Source: Dipetalonema caudispina (lineage: Eukaryota > Nematoda > Chromadorea > Rhabditida > Onchocercidae). From it: a DNA stretch of 64,000 nt. Below the pieces are notes generated by a model that had not been told where the DNA came from, made no database searches, and worked only from the letters and a program-made list of their open reading frames with translations. The position numbers were made by a program, and so were the translations under genes. Below are positions 39,201 through 51,100 of this stretch, in pieces (position 1 is the first letter of the stretch; every line of letters begins with the position of its first letter). Where the stretch lies: the NCBI GenBank assembly GCA_013365325.1, contig JABVXV010000262.1, positions 24,821 through 88,820 of the forward strand. Direction: 5' to 3'.

Positions 39201-41954
39201 CCATTACAATCTCGAGGTTTCAGGGAAATATTATTTTATGGAATTCCAAGTATATCGTTGTTCCCGATTCTGACTAGGAACTCAAGTTTTGAAATCTGTT
39301 TATTAATAAATTTATTTTCAGTCACAGTTAAGGTGAATGATTTTGCAGAGAGGAGGTAGAGATGTTTTTTCCTCTGAAATATCGACATAGTGTCAAGTCA
39401 TTCCATTTATTTGGTATTCCGATTATCGGTTGCAAGGGTTTGGAAACACGAATTTTTGAAGAATATCGAAATATAAGACTGAATTTTGAGAGCAAGCATA
39501 GCTGCCGAAAAGCATACCTCAATATTATCCGCAATACACCGTTTTATGGGCAAGCATTACTCCTATTATTATTTTTTCGTTGCTCGTTAGAGATTTTTCA
39601 AAGTTGGTTCCAATTTAAACAAATATTCTTTTTATAAGAACATAGCTGTGACTAATGTTTGTATGGGAGCGATATAATTTAGTAACCAGCTCATATATCC
39701 TCTTCTCTGTTGTACATGCTTAATAGGTAGAATAATGCTTGCGGTGATCAGTAAAATACTGAATGGACAACTGAAAAGCGGAATACACATAAATGAAGTC
39801 AATTCATATTCATTATATTAATTGAAATTTCTGATATAATATTTCTACTTATTTCATTTTTAATGTCTTTCAGGGCTGCCTTTTTTCGTGGATACGTTGA
39901 ACGACCATCAAGTGGACCGTTAAAAGAAATCAGGAAAATGATGCTTTCGGTGACGTTACCAGATATTCCGGTGTCGTTTATGTTTGACGCACATTAGTTC
40001 CATTTTTGGTCGTTTTCGTGGACTTTGACTTTAAACTTGAAATTTCTGCTGCACTATTGCGTTTCAGTATTGATCGAACTAAGCGTCAGTAATCAAATAC
40101 ATATAATGAAAATATGGTCTAAAATTATGTGAAGATTTTATTCTATTCAAAATTATACCCTGAACGGTGCGTTGTTACATTTCAGGTTCTTATTGGAATC
40201 AGCTGTGGATTCGTTACAATGATCGATGAAGCAAAACAGGATGTTTTGCTCGTACAGCGACTTCATGACTGTGATTGCCGCTATGTCGATGAGTTAGTCT
40301 TCTTAGATTCTTTTGATTACTTTTAAATCTTAACAGTAGCACGTAATTGTTTACGTGTGATAATGACAAAATTTTCCAAAAATGCTCCGCTTTTAAGTAG
40401 GATTTATGTATTTTCTTCTCTTTGCTCTTGCTCAGTTTTGAGTTTGGGTTTCTGGTATTACGTGAATAAAATTTAGTCCCAACTATATTGCAGTTTTTCC
40501 TTTCGGTTATTACCGTATATGTTTCGTACTTGTTCATTACAACCATCATATTATCATTGTGATTACGAATTAGTTCCAGATTTTTTTTAGTTTCGTTGTT
40601 GCATGTATTTAATATTGTAGCAGCGGAATTTCACTGAATTTCAGTCAGAATTTTCAGTCATTTCGAAGTTGCGATATCAGCAGCCGTTTTATCTGAATGT
40701 CCGTGTTTCCTCCTGACTTTTCCGGATACCTCATTTCTAACTGATCGTAGTCTAAACTCTGAAACTGAAGTGTTAAAATTTTCGGAAAAAATGAAAGTGC
40801 TTCAGGTATAGCATTTATGTAACACTAAGTGGTTTTAATTTTCAACTTTTTCTGCACGTAATTGGTTTTTTTCTATTTATTGGATTTTTAAAAACTAATG
40901 TTGAAATCTAATTCTCGCATGACTTCTGAGTTCGATTGGTCTCTTTGCTAAATTATATTTTGCATTGAAAAGTAGTTGAAATTCTACCAGTTTTGCATGT
41001 CGTTTTTTCATTTTTATGAGATATTTTCAACTGTTGTAGGTGTTCAGCAAACAAGCCATCATGATTGAAGCGCTCATGAATTCTTTATCCAAACTACTGG
41101 AACGAAACGGTGATGGCATAATGCTAAACTTGAATTCTAATAATTGCCGAAAGTTGGAGGTAGTACAGGGTGAGTCACCGGAACTTGAAGGAACATTGTC
41201 GAGTAATAGCAGTTCAGACGATAAAAACGCATATGTAACTAACATTTCGGTAAGTTGAATTTGTAAAGTTTGTTTTAGTCCAGAAAAAAGTCATATAGTT
41301 AGAATAAAAGTTTTATTGGTTGGAAAGCTATAATGTGAAAATTGTATCTAATGCAGTAATAAGGTATGGAGCACAAAATTTGTGAGGTACTACTTGTTAA
41401 GCTGTAGATTCTAATAATCTTATAAGAAGAAAACGAGCCTAGTACACAAATCACCAAATTCTTTGTGTGGTTTATTTACATTTTAAGTTATTTGAAAATG
41501 CAGAGTATACTACCTACGCATCCATATGGTGTCCTGAACTCGTGATCCGGGAAAACCATTTTGTCTCATCCTTCCACTGAAATCAATGAGCAGTATGTAG
41601 CTTCTAACTTTCTCCGACTGTTTGAAGCCTCCAAAGCATATCTCCGACTGATGTATTTACTTTTAGATTTTACTTTTACTTATGTTTTTTAAGGTAGATG
41701 GCTATAATATCCAGCAAAATCACATCTGCGGTTTGGAAGTTATTGGTAGTCGGAGCCCGAGTTTGCCAAGTTCATCTCGTGCAGATGAGCAAACAAGAGG
41801 AAATAGTAGCACTAGCCAAAGTTCAACAGATGTCTACAGCTTACCAAGCCCATTTATCAGCAGTGTCGATAAACTGTGCTTGGCTACGCTTGATGCTGAT
41901 GGTCACTGTCTGGATGCACGAGGTTCATTAAGAGTTCTGCTAGAAGTGATGTAA
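36233..41954 (+). CDS. FRMD8: FRMD8/Bili-like FERM-domain protein
   Basis: FRMD8 proteins (Bili in flies) bind iRhoms/Wnt co-receptors at membranes; that role here is inferred from the family. The start ATG at 36233 follows a TTTCAG acceptor. Short Ser/Lys-rich exons (36233 on, 36611 on, about 37135 on) form a variable N-terminus. The FERM domain follows: F1 (DITIYWADERGLKFSLVGG, EVFKEVCALWMVSDLL), then EVQLKPHHNPYEIRKNW, the hallmark segment, starting at 38628 after an internal acceptor. F2 follows (RSAKQEVLNGRYICDIDLSI, EMFFPLKYR, NTPFYGAAFFRGYVERP), then F3 (VLIGISCGFVTMIDE, KVLQVFSKQAIMIEALMNSL). The junction after FYG uses a GC donor at 39550. The tail (41100-41954) is Ser-rich. The exact splice between about 40290 and 40660 is unresolved. 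Other FERM relatives such as KRIT1 are less likely because no ankyrin repeats are seen. Confidence 0.85.
38150..38171 (+). repeat. Poly-T tract, 22 bases
   Basis: T run inside an intron of the FERM-domain gene, about 220 bases before the acceptor of the exon encoding the end of the F1 lobe. Confidence 0.9.
39550..39873 (+). other. GC-AG intron in the FERM gene
   Basis: The exon ending FYG is followed by GCAAGC instead of GT, and the acceptor is TCTTTCAG at 39873. Joining them gives NTPFYGAAFFRGYVERP, which matches the FRMD8 PYYG.AFF.G.V..P segment. No nearby GT gives a correct frame. Confidence 0.7.
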
Positions 41955-43755
41955 TTTTCTCACAGTTCAATTATTCATTTATTATTGGGTGTAAATTTTA
42001 AATAATCTGTAAGTAATTCCTTCTGTGTTATTCACTTTTCGATCTCTTTGTTGTATATATTCTTATTCAGAAACATTGAAGAAATTTTGCTTTAGTTGTG
42101 TATTATGCATAAGGAGATGGGCTATGTTGACTGTTGCTGTAATGAATAACATGCTATATGGGGTTTTGGTTTGAGCAAGTAGATTCACTCAGTTTTCCTT
42201 CACTTGTATTGTGTTAGTGCTTAGACAGAAAGATTTTGTTCGTGAAAGTTACAAAATATTGATGGAATATTCAGTAAATTTTTGTTATCAAAATGCAAAT
42301 TGTCAGTTGAAGATAGCAATTTTTGCAGGAATATTTCATTTGAACAATTAGTGAATGCAATATGTTTTTTATGTTTTGAATATATTTCTATCAAGCAATG
42401 TTATGTTAACAGTTTGGGAATACGGCAATGGAAATGTTGTTTAGTTCCGGCAGTCTTGATTATAACTATCATATATGGTCGTGAATCGAAACTTGAAATT
42501 TGACATAATCTCTTTAAATTCAAGCAGGCAATTTTATTTTTAAGGTGAGGACCATTGATTTGACCTTTCTGTGGTCTGGTTTCTATCTCAATGTGGTTTA
42601 TATGTTTTAAAGTTTTACCATATCTTTTTACATGATTTGCTTTGCGTATTATGTTTACATCGAAAAATCTTATGATTATCCGAAACAAAGTATACCTTTT
42701 CCATAAACTACTATTCTTTGTCATTAATGGATATATTTTCAATGAATAAACGTTTCTTTTTTCTCTCTAGAAATGTTTCGTTACTGATACATTGGTTGCA
42801 TGTATAACCTGTGTTTGTTTTCCGTAGTATCGTGAGCTTGAAATGAGAGAATGGGTCGAAGGATGAAATAATATATCTTTTGTAATTAAAGTAATTAATT
42901 AATGTTTCGTTTAGTAATGAACCAATTCATTTCATTGTTAACATAAATCATTTAACTTATACTCATCCTTGTCTAAGATCGAGATATTAACACAATACGT
43001 CTTTGTTGTTTGTGGTTTAGGATATGCCAAAGTCAAATCCAAACAAAGCACTGTCCTTTGTCTATAATGCTTAAATAAGATTGCAACAATGTGTGTCCTT
43101 TGTTTCATATGCTTAAGCTAGGATTGTGAAATATTGTTCTTTGTACCATATGCTTACGACAAGGTTAAAGCAATACTTCCTGTAGACCACCCCCACTACC
43201 TTATTCACCTACTTACCGATCTACCTCCGAACTTGATACACATCCAAATTGGGTTGAATCCGATCGGTCGGTATTGGAACGATTCTTTCAAATTCAATTT
43301 GCATGATTCGATTCTCAGTACCAACACAAATCAGAAATCAGCCAGAAAATCAATCAACTTTCACTACATCAGGATGAATTCTGTTCCTGCATACTTAGTT
43401 TGAGACTGAATTAATTGATGAATAAAAACCATTTGCTTACAAACTTGGGGTTTATCATATAGCTGCAAAGTGTCCATTTATGTCGCCATCTCCAAAATTT
43501 TATCCTTTAATCGTGACTTTGTTGGTTTTTTTTCTATCAATCCTTGTTTGTTAGTTTGCTAAACTGTTCATGATATAACTGTGTAGCTAAGAGTTCCTAT
43601 AAAGTATGGGCAGACTTGATTGTATCAAGTTTTTTCATTTTCGGTACGGTCAGTTCTGGTATGTCCACAAAAAAAAAAAAAAAAGAAACAAATAGTCATG
43701 TGAAATACAATGGTTGAATGTTGATTTCTGCTTACTTTTAGAAGTATCATATGTC
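41955..43755. other. Intergenic between FERM gene and CIAO1
   Basis: No gene was found. It includes three degenerate copies of a ~42-bp unit at 43056-43178 and a poly-A run near 43670. A TTTTAG acceptor at about 43740 lies just before the CIAO1 start. Confidence 0.55.
43056..43178. repeat. Degenerate ~42-bp tandem repeat, three copies
   Basis: Units start with CTTTG at 43056, 43098 and 43139, each followed by an ATGCTTA block about 13 bases on and an A-rich/TTG segment. The spacing is 42 then 41. Copies are diverged, so the repeat is old. Confidence 0.5.
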
Positions 43756-46700
43756 ATGATCAACGATGTGAACAGATTAAGTCATTCTAATGATGTGGCA
43801 TGTCGAGTATGGTGTGTACAATGGAATAATGCTGGCACGACGCTTGCAAGTTGTGGTGATGACAAAACGATTAAATTATGGAAGCGTATTGATGGTGATT
43901 TTTGGTTTCTTGTTCTTTTCAAATTTTTTGTTCCATTGCAAAGCTCTATTTTCATATTCCACTAATTTACTAAAAAGTTACATGCTGAGAGATTTCAAGC
44001 ATAGGGAGATTATTAGAGGGTTTTGATATCATAGTTTAGTCTTAAAACTAATTTCTATTACTTATTGATCATTATTCAAAATATTACTCTGCGTAGTTTA
44101 TATTTTTATTTAAGCTGACATGCAGTTTTCAAAACTTGAAAGGAGCTTAGAAATATTTGTTGTACAATAATTTTTAAATCACAAGGGATGAAGGTGAAAA
44201 GGTTTAAAATTGTTTTTTTTTTTTTTATTGTTCATAAAAGGGGATATCAATAAGCATTTCTAAATTATGCTTATGCGCAGAGAATAATGAGCTTTTTTCA
44301 TGCATATTCCATTTTTCAATGACTGAAAAATGTTTTGCTTCATTTTTCTTGAAAATATTGGTTGAAATTAAATTTGTGTATATTCAGATATGACACTGGT
44401 AGTAAACAGTTATAACATTGATTAATGTCTTAGTGTAAATCCGTAAAACCTTTGTCGAAAATAAATTCAGAAGAAAAAATTCAGATGCGCCGTATTTGGT
44501 GTATTCTGGAACAATAAGTGGATCTCATAATAGAGCTATTCGACATGTTGCATTTTCACCGAATGATAAGTTCTTGGCTTCGGCTGGTTTTGACGCCGCT
44601 GTCGTTGTACATCAGCTGTGCAAGTAAGTACCACTTTAGAGCAAAGGTCACTTAAATTTCAAAATCCGTCCAAATTTTTCCGAAACAAAATTGACAGTAT
44701 TGTTATGGCAGAAAATATCTGATTATAACAAGTTGACGTGTGGTTCCTTTTGTTGGGGCTGATTTACAGAAGAGGGTCTGAACTCCAGGGATACTCTGAA
44801 ATCTGGCAGAATTATTTTTCGAATTGCAATGAACTACATCTTCCCCACTGTCTGGTAGGAAGCTAATTTTTAGAACTAAAGCTTGAAAAAACTGGATCGA
44901 CTCCTGACATTTCTTGCATAAATGGTTTTTGCAACATAATGTTGTAATGTCTAAGCATCCTTGTGTTCATGTCGAACCTCCTATTTACAGTAATGATTAC
45001 GAAGAAATAAATCGTTTGGAAGGACATGAAAATGAAGTGAAATGTTGTGCGTTTTCACCATCCGGTGAATATTTAGCAACCTGCAGTCGTGATAAATCGG
45101 TTTGGTTCTGGCAGTGTAAGTAAATAATGCATTTAAATCAAAAAGTTAAAATATTACTTTCACACTTTTGAGTGTCTCTTACTTTAAATAAATGAATTCC
45201 AGTAGACGAAAGTGAAGATTTTGAGATCGCATCAATTTTACAGTCTCACACACAAGACGTCAAATTTGTGGTGTGGCATCCAGTTGATGAGGTATTTACC
45301 AACAAGGCATTTTAAAATCTTTTTCTTCGTAGTATAAAGTCAAATGAGGAATTATAAGCGATGGTTTTAACATCATGAGCATATTCTAAGTGATTCTTCT
45401 AGAAATCTTTATCGCATTGTTACTTAGTTACAAACCTACTGTATTTCGACCTTTATTCAGAGTTTTTTCCTTTTTTTTTTTTAATTTGTGATTTCTAAAA
45501 AAATAGTCTGTCCATTGATTAACACTGTGACATTATGATGCGGTTTAGTTACTAGTATCATGCAGCTATGATTGCTCTATTCGATTTTATCATTTTGATG
45601 GTGAAGATTGGATAACACAAGAAAAGATCGAAAATGCGCATGAATCGACCGTATGGTCAGCGGATTTCTCAGATGATGGTAATTCTCTCGTAACTGTAGG
45701 AGCTGATTTCAATATCAACGTAAATTTTCTGCGAAAATTATTTTTGCTTAATTGAGAATATGCCGTAATTAATTTTTCTCATTACTGAATCATATTCACT
45801 GTAACTTTATTTATTTATAAAGCTTTATTTTCATTCTCACAGAAAGTTTGCTCCGTTTTATTCTCACCGGAAGTTTGTACAACTTAATATTAAGTGTCAC
45901 TGTAATCAAGGGAGTTTCTCTTATCGGCGCTTTCTATCATTCTATTAGACGTTTCAAGCAAAAGTTTCTGGAGCTCACTCCGAGGTCCTGAACTATGTGT
46001 GGATTAGCTATCCGCATACTGTCTCAAATGCGGACTTAAAATATGGGTAGAATGAACAGAATGGTTTGATGGCTGGAGTGAAGCATTCTGGGACGCTTTC
46101 ATTAGTTCTATAATTAGCTCCTTTTTGTCATCCAGTGATAGGAAAGGTTTGCAATTTTCTATATATGATTCATGGGATAATTGGCTCATCTTGATATTTT
46201 TAGATTTGGATGAGGCAAGAACTGAATGTAGCGATATCGAAAAGTAAATGGAATAAAGTAACGAGTGTATGTGTGAAAACAAAATGGCCGTTATACACAG
46301 TTTCGTGGAATAAATTACATGGTATTATTGCTGTTGGTGGAGGAGATAGCGAAATAAGGTTTACCATTTGCAATAAGTTTGATTTTATGCATGTTGAGTC
46401 TTCTTTCCTTTTCCTTTTGATGAGATGCGGTAAGGAAAATTCATATTTTCAAGCTGGAATGCTTCATTGCTTCGATTTTTTACTTTCCGTCTTCCTTATT
46501 TGTCATGCGATTGTACCATCAGAACATCATATCGTGTCTTCTGAGATATCTAATTGCATCCAGGAATATCGCTGTGTAAACTTCAATTTGATCTGATCGC
46601 ATGATCTTGCTCAGAGTTGTTGGTTTATTAAGTTTAATTGCATATTGAAATGAAACCGAATTGGATATCGCTAGTTTACTAATTAATTAGTGACTTTCCG

Positions 46701-46901
46701 TGCAGTGTCTGATGTTTTTTCATTGTTTTCAGGTTGTACCGCTTAAATAATTCAACAAGCAGTCCAATCCTGGATGAATATTTTGGAAGCTACAAACTTC
46801 CTTCAGAAATCAATTGTTTGAGTTGGAATCCGCTTGAAAGTAGGCTACTTACTGGTGCCACAGATGATGGTAACCTTTATGTGCTTCGAATAAATTTATA
46901 A
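43756..46901 (+). CDS. CIAO1: CIAO1, WD40 subunit of cytosolic Fe-S targeting complex
   Basis: CIAO1 is a seven-bladed WD40 protein of the CIA targeting complex (with MMS19 and CIAO2/FAM96), which delivers Fe-S clusters to cytosolic and nuclear proteins. Seven exons join in phase: 43756 on ([25 protein letters not shown]), 44485 on ([21 protein letters not shown]), 44990 on ([32 protein letters not shown]), 45204 on ([18 protein letters not shown]), 45550 on ([28 protein letters not shown]), 46204 on ([20 protein letters not shown]) and 46734 on ([29 protein letters not shown], stop). [24 protein letters not shown] is characteristic of CIAO1. The start is the first ATG after a TTTTAG acceptor; it matches the short N-terminus of the family. 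No defects seen. Confidence 0.96.
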
Positions 46902-48121
46902 CATATCGCTTATTGTTATGGGTACGTGGTCGTTCAGTGTATTTGATTCTGTTATGGAACAGTCCTCGGTGTAATTATTGCTTGTTTTGTAGTGGAAGTT
47001 GATTGAAATTTGTAGCGAAAGTTGTTGGTTTCTGGTTGATGTCTGATTTGTCTGATTTGTGTTAATACAGAATTGAACCAGTAAATTTATTTCGAAATAT
47101 ATTATTAACAGTAGAATAAATTAGGATAACAGAAAATGATTGAATTAGAGAGTGTCGATCGGATAGCGTTTGATCTGACTCAAGTCAAGCTGGGGTGTGT
47201 TGGTAGATCAAGAGGTAGATAGGTCCGTAGTAAGTGAGTGGGTAAGTGAGTGTGTATGCAAGCAAGTAGGTAAACCCGTAGGTACCCCAAATTTCCATTT
47301 GGGGATATGCTGTTATAAAAATGGGCGTAACAAGATATTTGACAAAAGGAAGAAAGCTTAAGGATGAATACATAATTAGGATTAAGCATGTGTTTAGTTA
47401 ACATGTGGCGTATTGATAACAAGATATTTGTAAAAAGGTACAATGGTGAGAAAGCTTAGCTTAAGGATGAATACATAATTAGGATTAAGCATGTGTTTAG
47501 TTAACATGTGGCGTATTGATAACAAGATATTTGTAAAAAGGTACAATGGTGAGAAAGCTTAACGAATGGATAACGTTAATGAATACATAATTAAGATCAA
47601 AAATTAATTTGATGAAATTAGAATGAGAACGGAATGGGAAAGGAGAGATGTTTAGTTGACATCCTTAGATTAGCATGGGAATTAGCAAATTAATCTTCAG
47701 ATAAATCATTGACAGTTATCAAATTATTGCTATTTGATTATATGACATAATTCTTTATAATAATTGGTTTAGTTAGGAATGATTTTCGGGTTTTCCGACA
47801 TATTCTGTCCATTCACGATTTTTTCATATGTTTTGATTTTGATAAAGATTTTGTTGAGAGTTCCAGTCGTCACTGTTTTTTTGAAAACGTAAAGAATCCT
47901 AATGGATAAGATATTTGAAACTGCATTCTAAGCATTTATTAAATCTCTTCAGAGCAATAAAATACTGAAATATTTTAAAATCGTGTAATGGAGATTGGGT
48001 TGTATAAATATGTCACATTTCAGAAAACTCTTAAGTAGTTATATTGCATTACGCTGCTACTGATCAATTTATGCCTTAAAAACCATAAGGGAAATTTTTC
48101 TAAAATAATTTCAGCGAGGCG
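46902..48121. other. Spacer between CIAO1 and the RdRP gene
   Basis: About 1.2 kb. It holds a GT/AG-rich degenerate stretch (47195-47275), a 103-bp tandem repeat (47329-47560) and an AATTTCAG acceptor (48107-48114) next to the RdRP start. Confidence 0.55.
47329..47560. repeat. 103-bp tandem repeat, about 2.2 copies
   Basis: A unit containing CTTAAGGATGAATACATAA and TTAACATGTGGCGTATTG starts near 47357 and repeats almost perfectly from 47460. AACAAGATATTTG occurs at 47329, 47418 and 47521; the last two are 103 apart, while the first interval is 14 shorter. The near identity implies a recent duplication. Confidence 0.85.
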
Positions 48122-51100
48122 ATGACAGTGTACGAAAAGGTTGGCCAAATAAATGGAATCAAAGGATGGGAAGAACCGTTGCCTATAAATGTCATTCTAT
48201 TGTCCCAAGATGTTGAACTAATTGCTCGGTTGAAAAACATTATACCTGTAAGCTGTTCAAGGTTTCATAACAAAATTTAAATTATGGAATCCATCAATTT
48301 AATCGATCAACGATGTTAACTAGTGATGTAATTTTAATAGTTACTTCCACCATGCTTATTGTTTTGGGTTTGAGAGAGAAACAGTTTTGTCACACAAACA
48401 TCTGAAATTAATATTGCAGAAAATTGGAACATTTGAAAAAAATCTGAGAGTTGCGCGTGATATTAGTGAACATCGGATTGAAATACACGATTATGGAAGT
48501 CCGTGGGTTGAACTTCATGTTGATGTAAGTGTTTCTTTTTGTTTCAGAACTTTTGAAAAAAATTATTTTTTTAAATTTTTTTTCACCATCTGTTATTCTT
48601 ATCTTTTGTTTTATCGGCATGCTTTTCTTTTCCTAAATGTTTATTTTGTTGCCTTCTTTATATCTTTCATTCTCCATTTTTGATGTTTTCACAAGCATCC
48701 GATTCATTTTTGATTTCCTTTCAAAAATGAATGAAAACAATATGTTTTTCAAATAATTTCCTTTCGTTTTTTTTCTTTATTTGTATTTTAATTCCCATAT
48801 ATTTTATTACGACTTGTAGCTATATGTAAAAGTTACATCCATAGCGTCTGTTGGAACTGAAACATTAATGCTACTTTAGTTTGGAACTGAATTTTTTAAG
48901 TAATAAATGTATAAGCTTTCATCAGTAAGTCTGAGATATACTTCTTTTATATGTGATTTTTGTTTCCTTAGTCACTTAAGAAGTTTAGTAAATTTAGTAT
49001 TTATTTAACCCCCGAATATTTCTCATTTTCCTTTCTGTCATTTTCGTTGTCATTATCATAACTCAATTTCTTAATAGGTGATATCCTCTTGCTGGGAACG
49101 AGCATTTCCAAAAATGGCATCGATGTTTCAAGCTCTAACTAAAGAATTTTCTGGAAAGCATACACCTGTACTTCAGGCGACAGAGCGTGGTTTTTTCATG
49201 GATGATTGCTTGTTCGGTTTTTAAATTTTAATTCAAACCGTAAAAGTCTTTTAAGAAACGAGTGGTAGACGACGGTAGATTTGAGATTGGTAGGCGAATT
49301 CATAGATTTGTACATAAAAAAACTTTCGGCATTTTGCAAAACAGAAAAAATCAGGTGTTTTTTGATGGAATTTTAATGTTTTAATTTTTGTATTCTAACG
49401 GTGACCTAAGAAATATATAAATTCTATAATTCTATACACCCGTCATGCATAGATAGTCGCTTGATTGTTTATACTGCTCTGTTGAGCAAAGCTTTTTAGT
49501 ACCACTTATGGCTGGTTTTTTTTTCTTTGTCCTTTTCACGATTGACATGATCAAACAATCCTTGGATTCAATTTAATATTAACTTATTATCTTCAAAATT
49601 TTCAATACCTGATTCATGTCATTTATGTCTTAGTTACATCGTTATAGAATTTGCATCAGTAGTCTTCATCGAGGATCCTGTATCTTTAGCATAATGAAAA
49701 CTCATTCTCTTAGTTTTGAATATCCTATTCAGTATCCGCATCCCTAAGAACATATTAACTTTAGCTTATTTTCTTGAAGATTTCAATCCCAGAAATGTGT
49801 TCTCGAAAATATTGTCCTTATATTTACGCAATTTTGCTCTACTAGTTGTGAGTTATAAAACTTTTCTCATGACCAAACCTGAACCACTAATAGAATGTAT
49901 TGAATAGTCAGGTTCAGTTCCTCTTTTCAGTTTACTTTTAAAAGTTTCTATCGGAGATTGCTTTTTTTTCGTTGCTATTGTCGATTAAAAAAAACTACAA
50001 GGTATGAAGTTTCAGAAATTTCTCATAATTTATTTGTCAGATCAGCTGAGCTCCAAGTTGATGTACACTCCATCCATCATGGGAATTTGCTCGATCCCGG
50101 AACATTTTGTTCACATTATACTCGAGGAATACCGGAACAGATTAATGAAGCGAAATTGACGGAACACATCAAAGTGTTGGCAAACATATCGTCTCAGAAT
50201 GTGCGTTCTCCGATGTACGTTGATTTTGAACATGACCGAAATATATTTACTGTGCGATTCGCTGCTTTAGATGGTTTGTTTCTTTCTGTATTTTTGCTGA
50301 AGTCAAGTTAAAATGTTGTTGGGATAGATATGGTTAATTAGAACGATCAAGAGATGGAAGACAGTGAAAGTTCCCACTTTTCTATATCTTATACTTTCCA
50401 AAGGAAGACTAAAGACTATATATATTATTATCTTCATGTTTCTGTCAGTGAGAAAAAGCTTTGGTGACAAATTGGTTTCTTTTTTTCTCGAATTAAAAGG
50501 AAATTAAAATGAACAAGTTTATTTTTTGCTCAAGTTGAAATGACTAGTTGTGGCATACCATGAGCAATTGGATATTAGCCGGAATCCTTAAATTCGTTAA
50601 AATTTGAAGCGTTTTACGTGTTACATTCCAAAATTAGTGATAAAGTAACTAACCATTTGTTGCATCATTATTTTATAAAGCTTAGCATAATTTGAGATGT
50701 TAGGTCTTATTTCACATCCCATTGCTTTGTAGTACAGGTCTAAACCAATCTAGCAAAGTTTTTTTTTTTGGCATTTGAACTGGAACCGACGTATGTTAAG
50801 TTAAATCTGAACTTCGTCACTTAGTTCCTACACTTGAATCTGTAGATGATTATGGCAACTTGTTTTGCAACATTCTTTTGTAAATAGTATTTTCGGAAGA
50901 ACTGGTATTTCAGGGTTTAGAACCCGAGAAATGTGCAACACGAACAATGAAGAACTTGTTGAGGGGTCAGTTTTTGCTCTGAAAGTGAGTTTTTTGTGAA
51001 TCAAAGCTCTCTGATGCATCTTTTTTTGCGATTTTTCACAACTTACTATGAATTTTCAGAAACTATGTTTTCCGTCTAAAATTTGAGTTCAAATTCCTTC

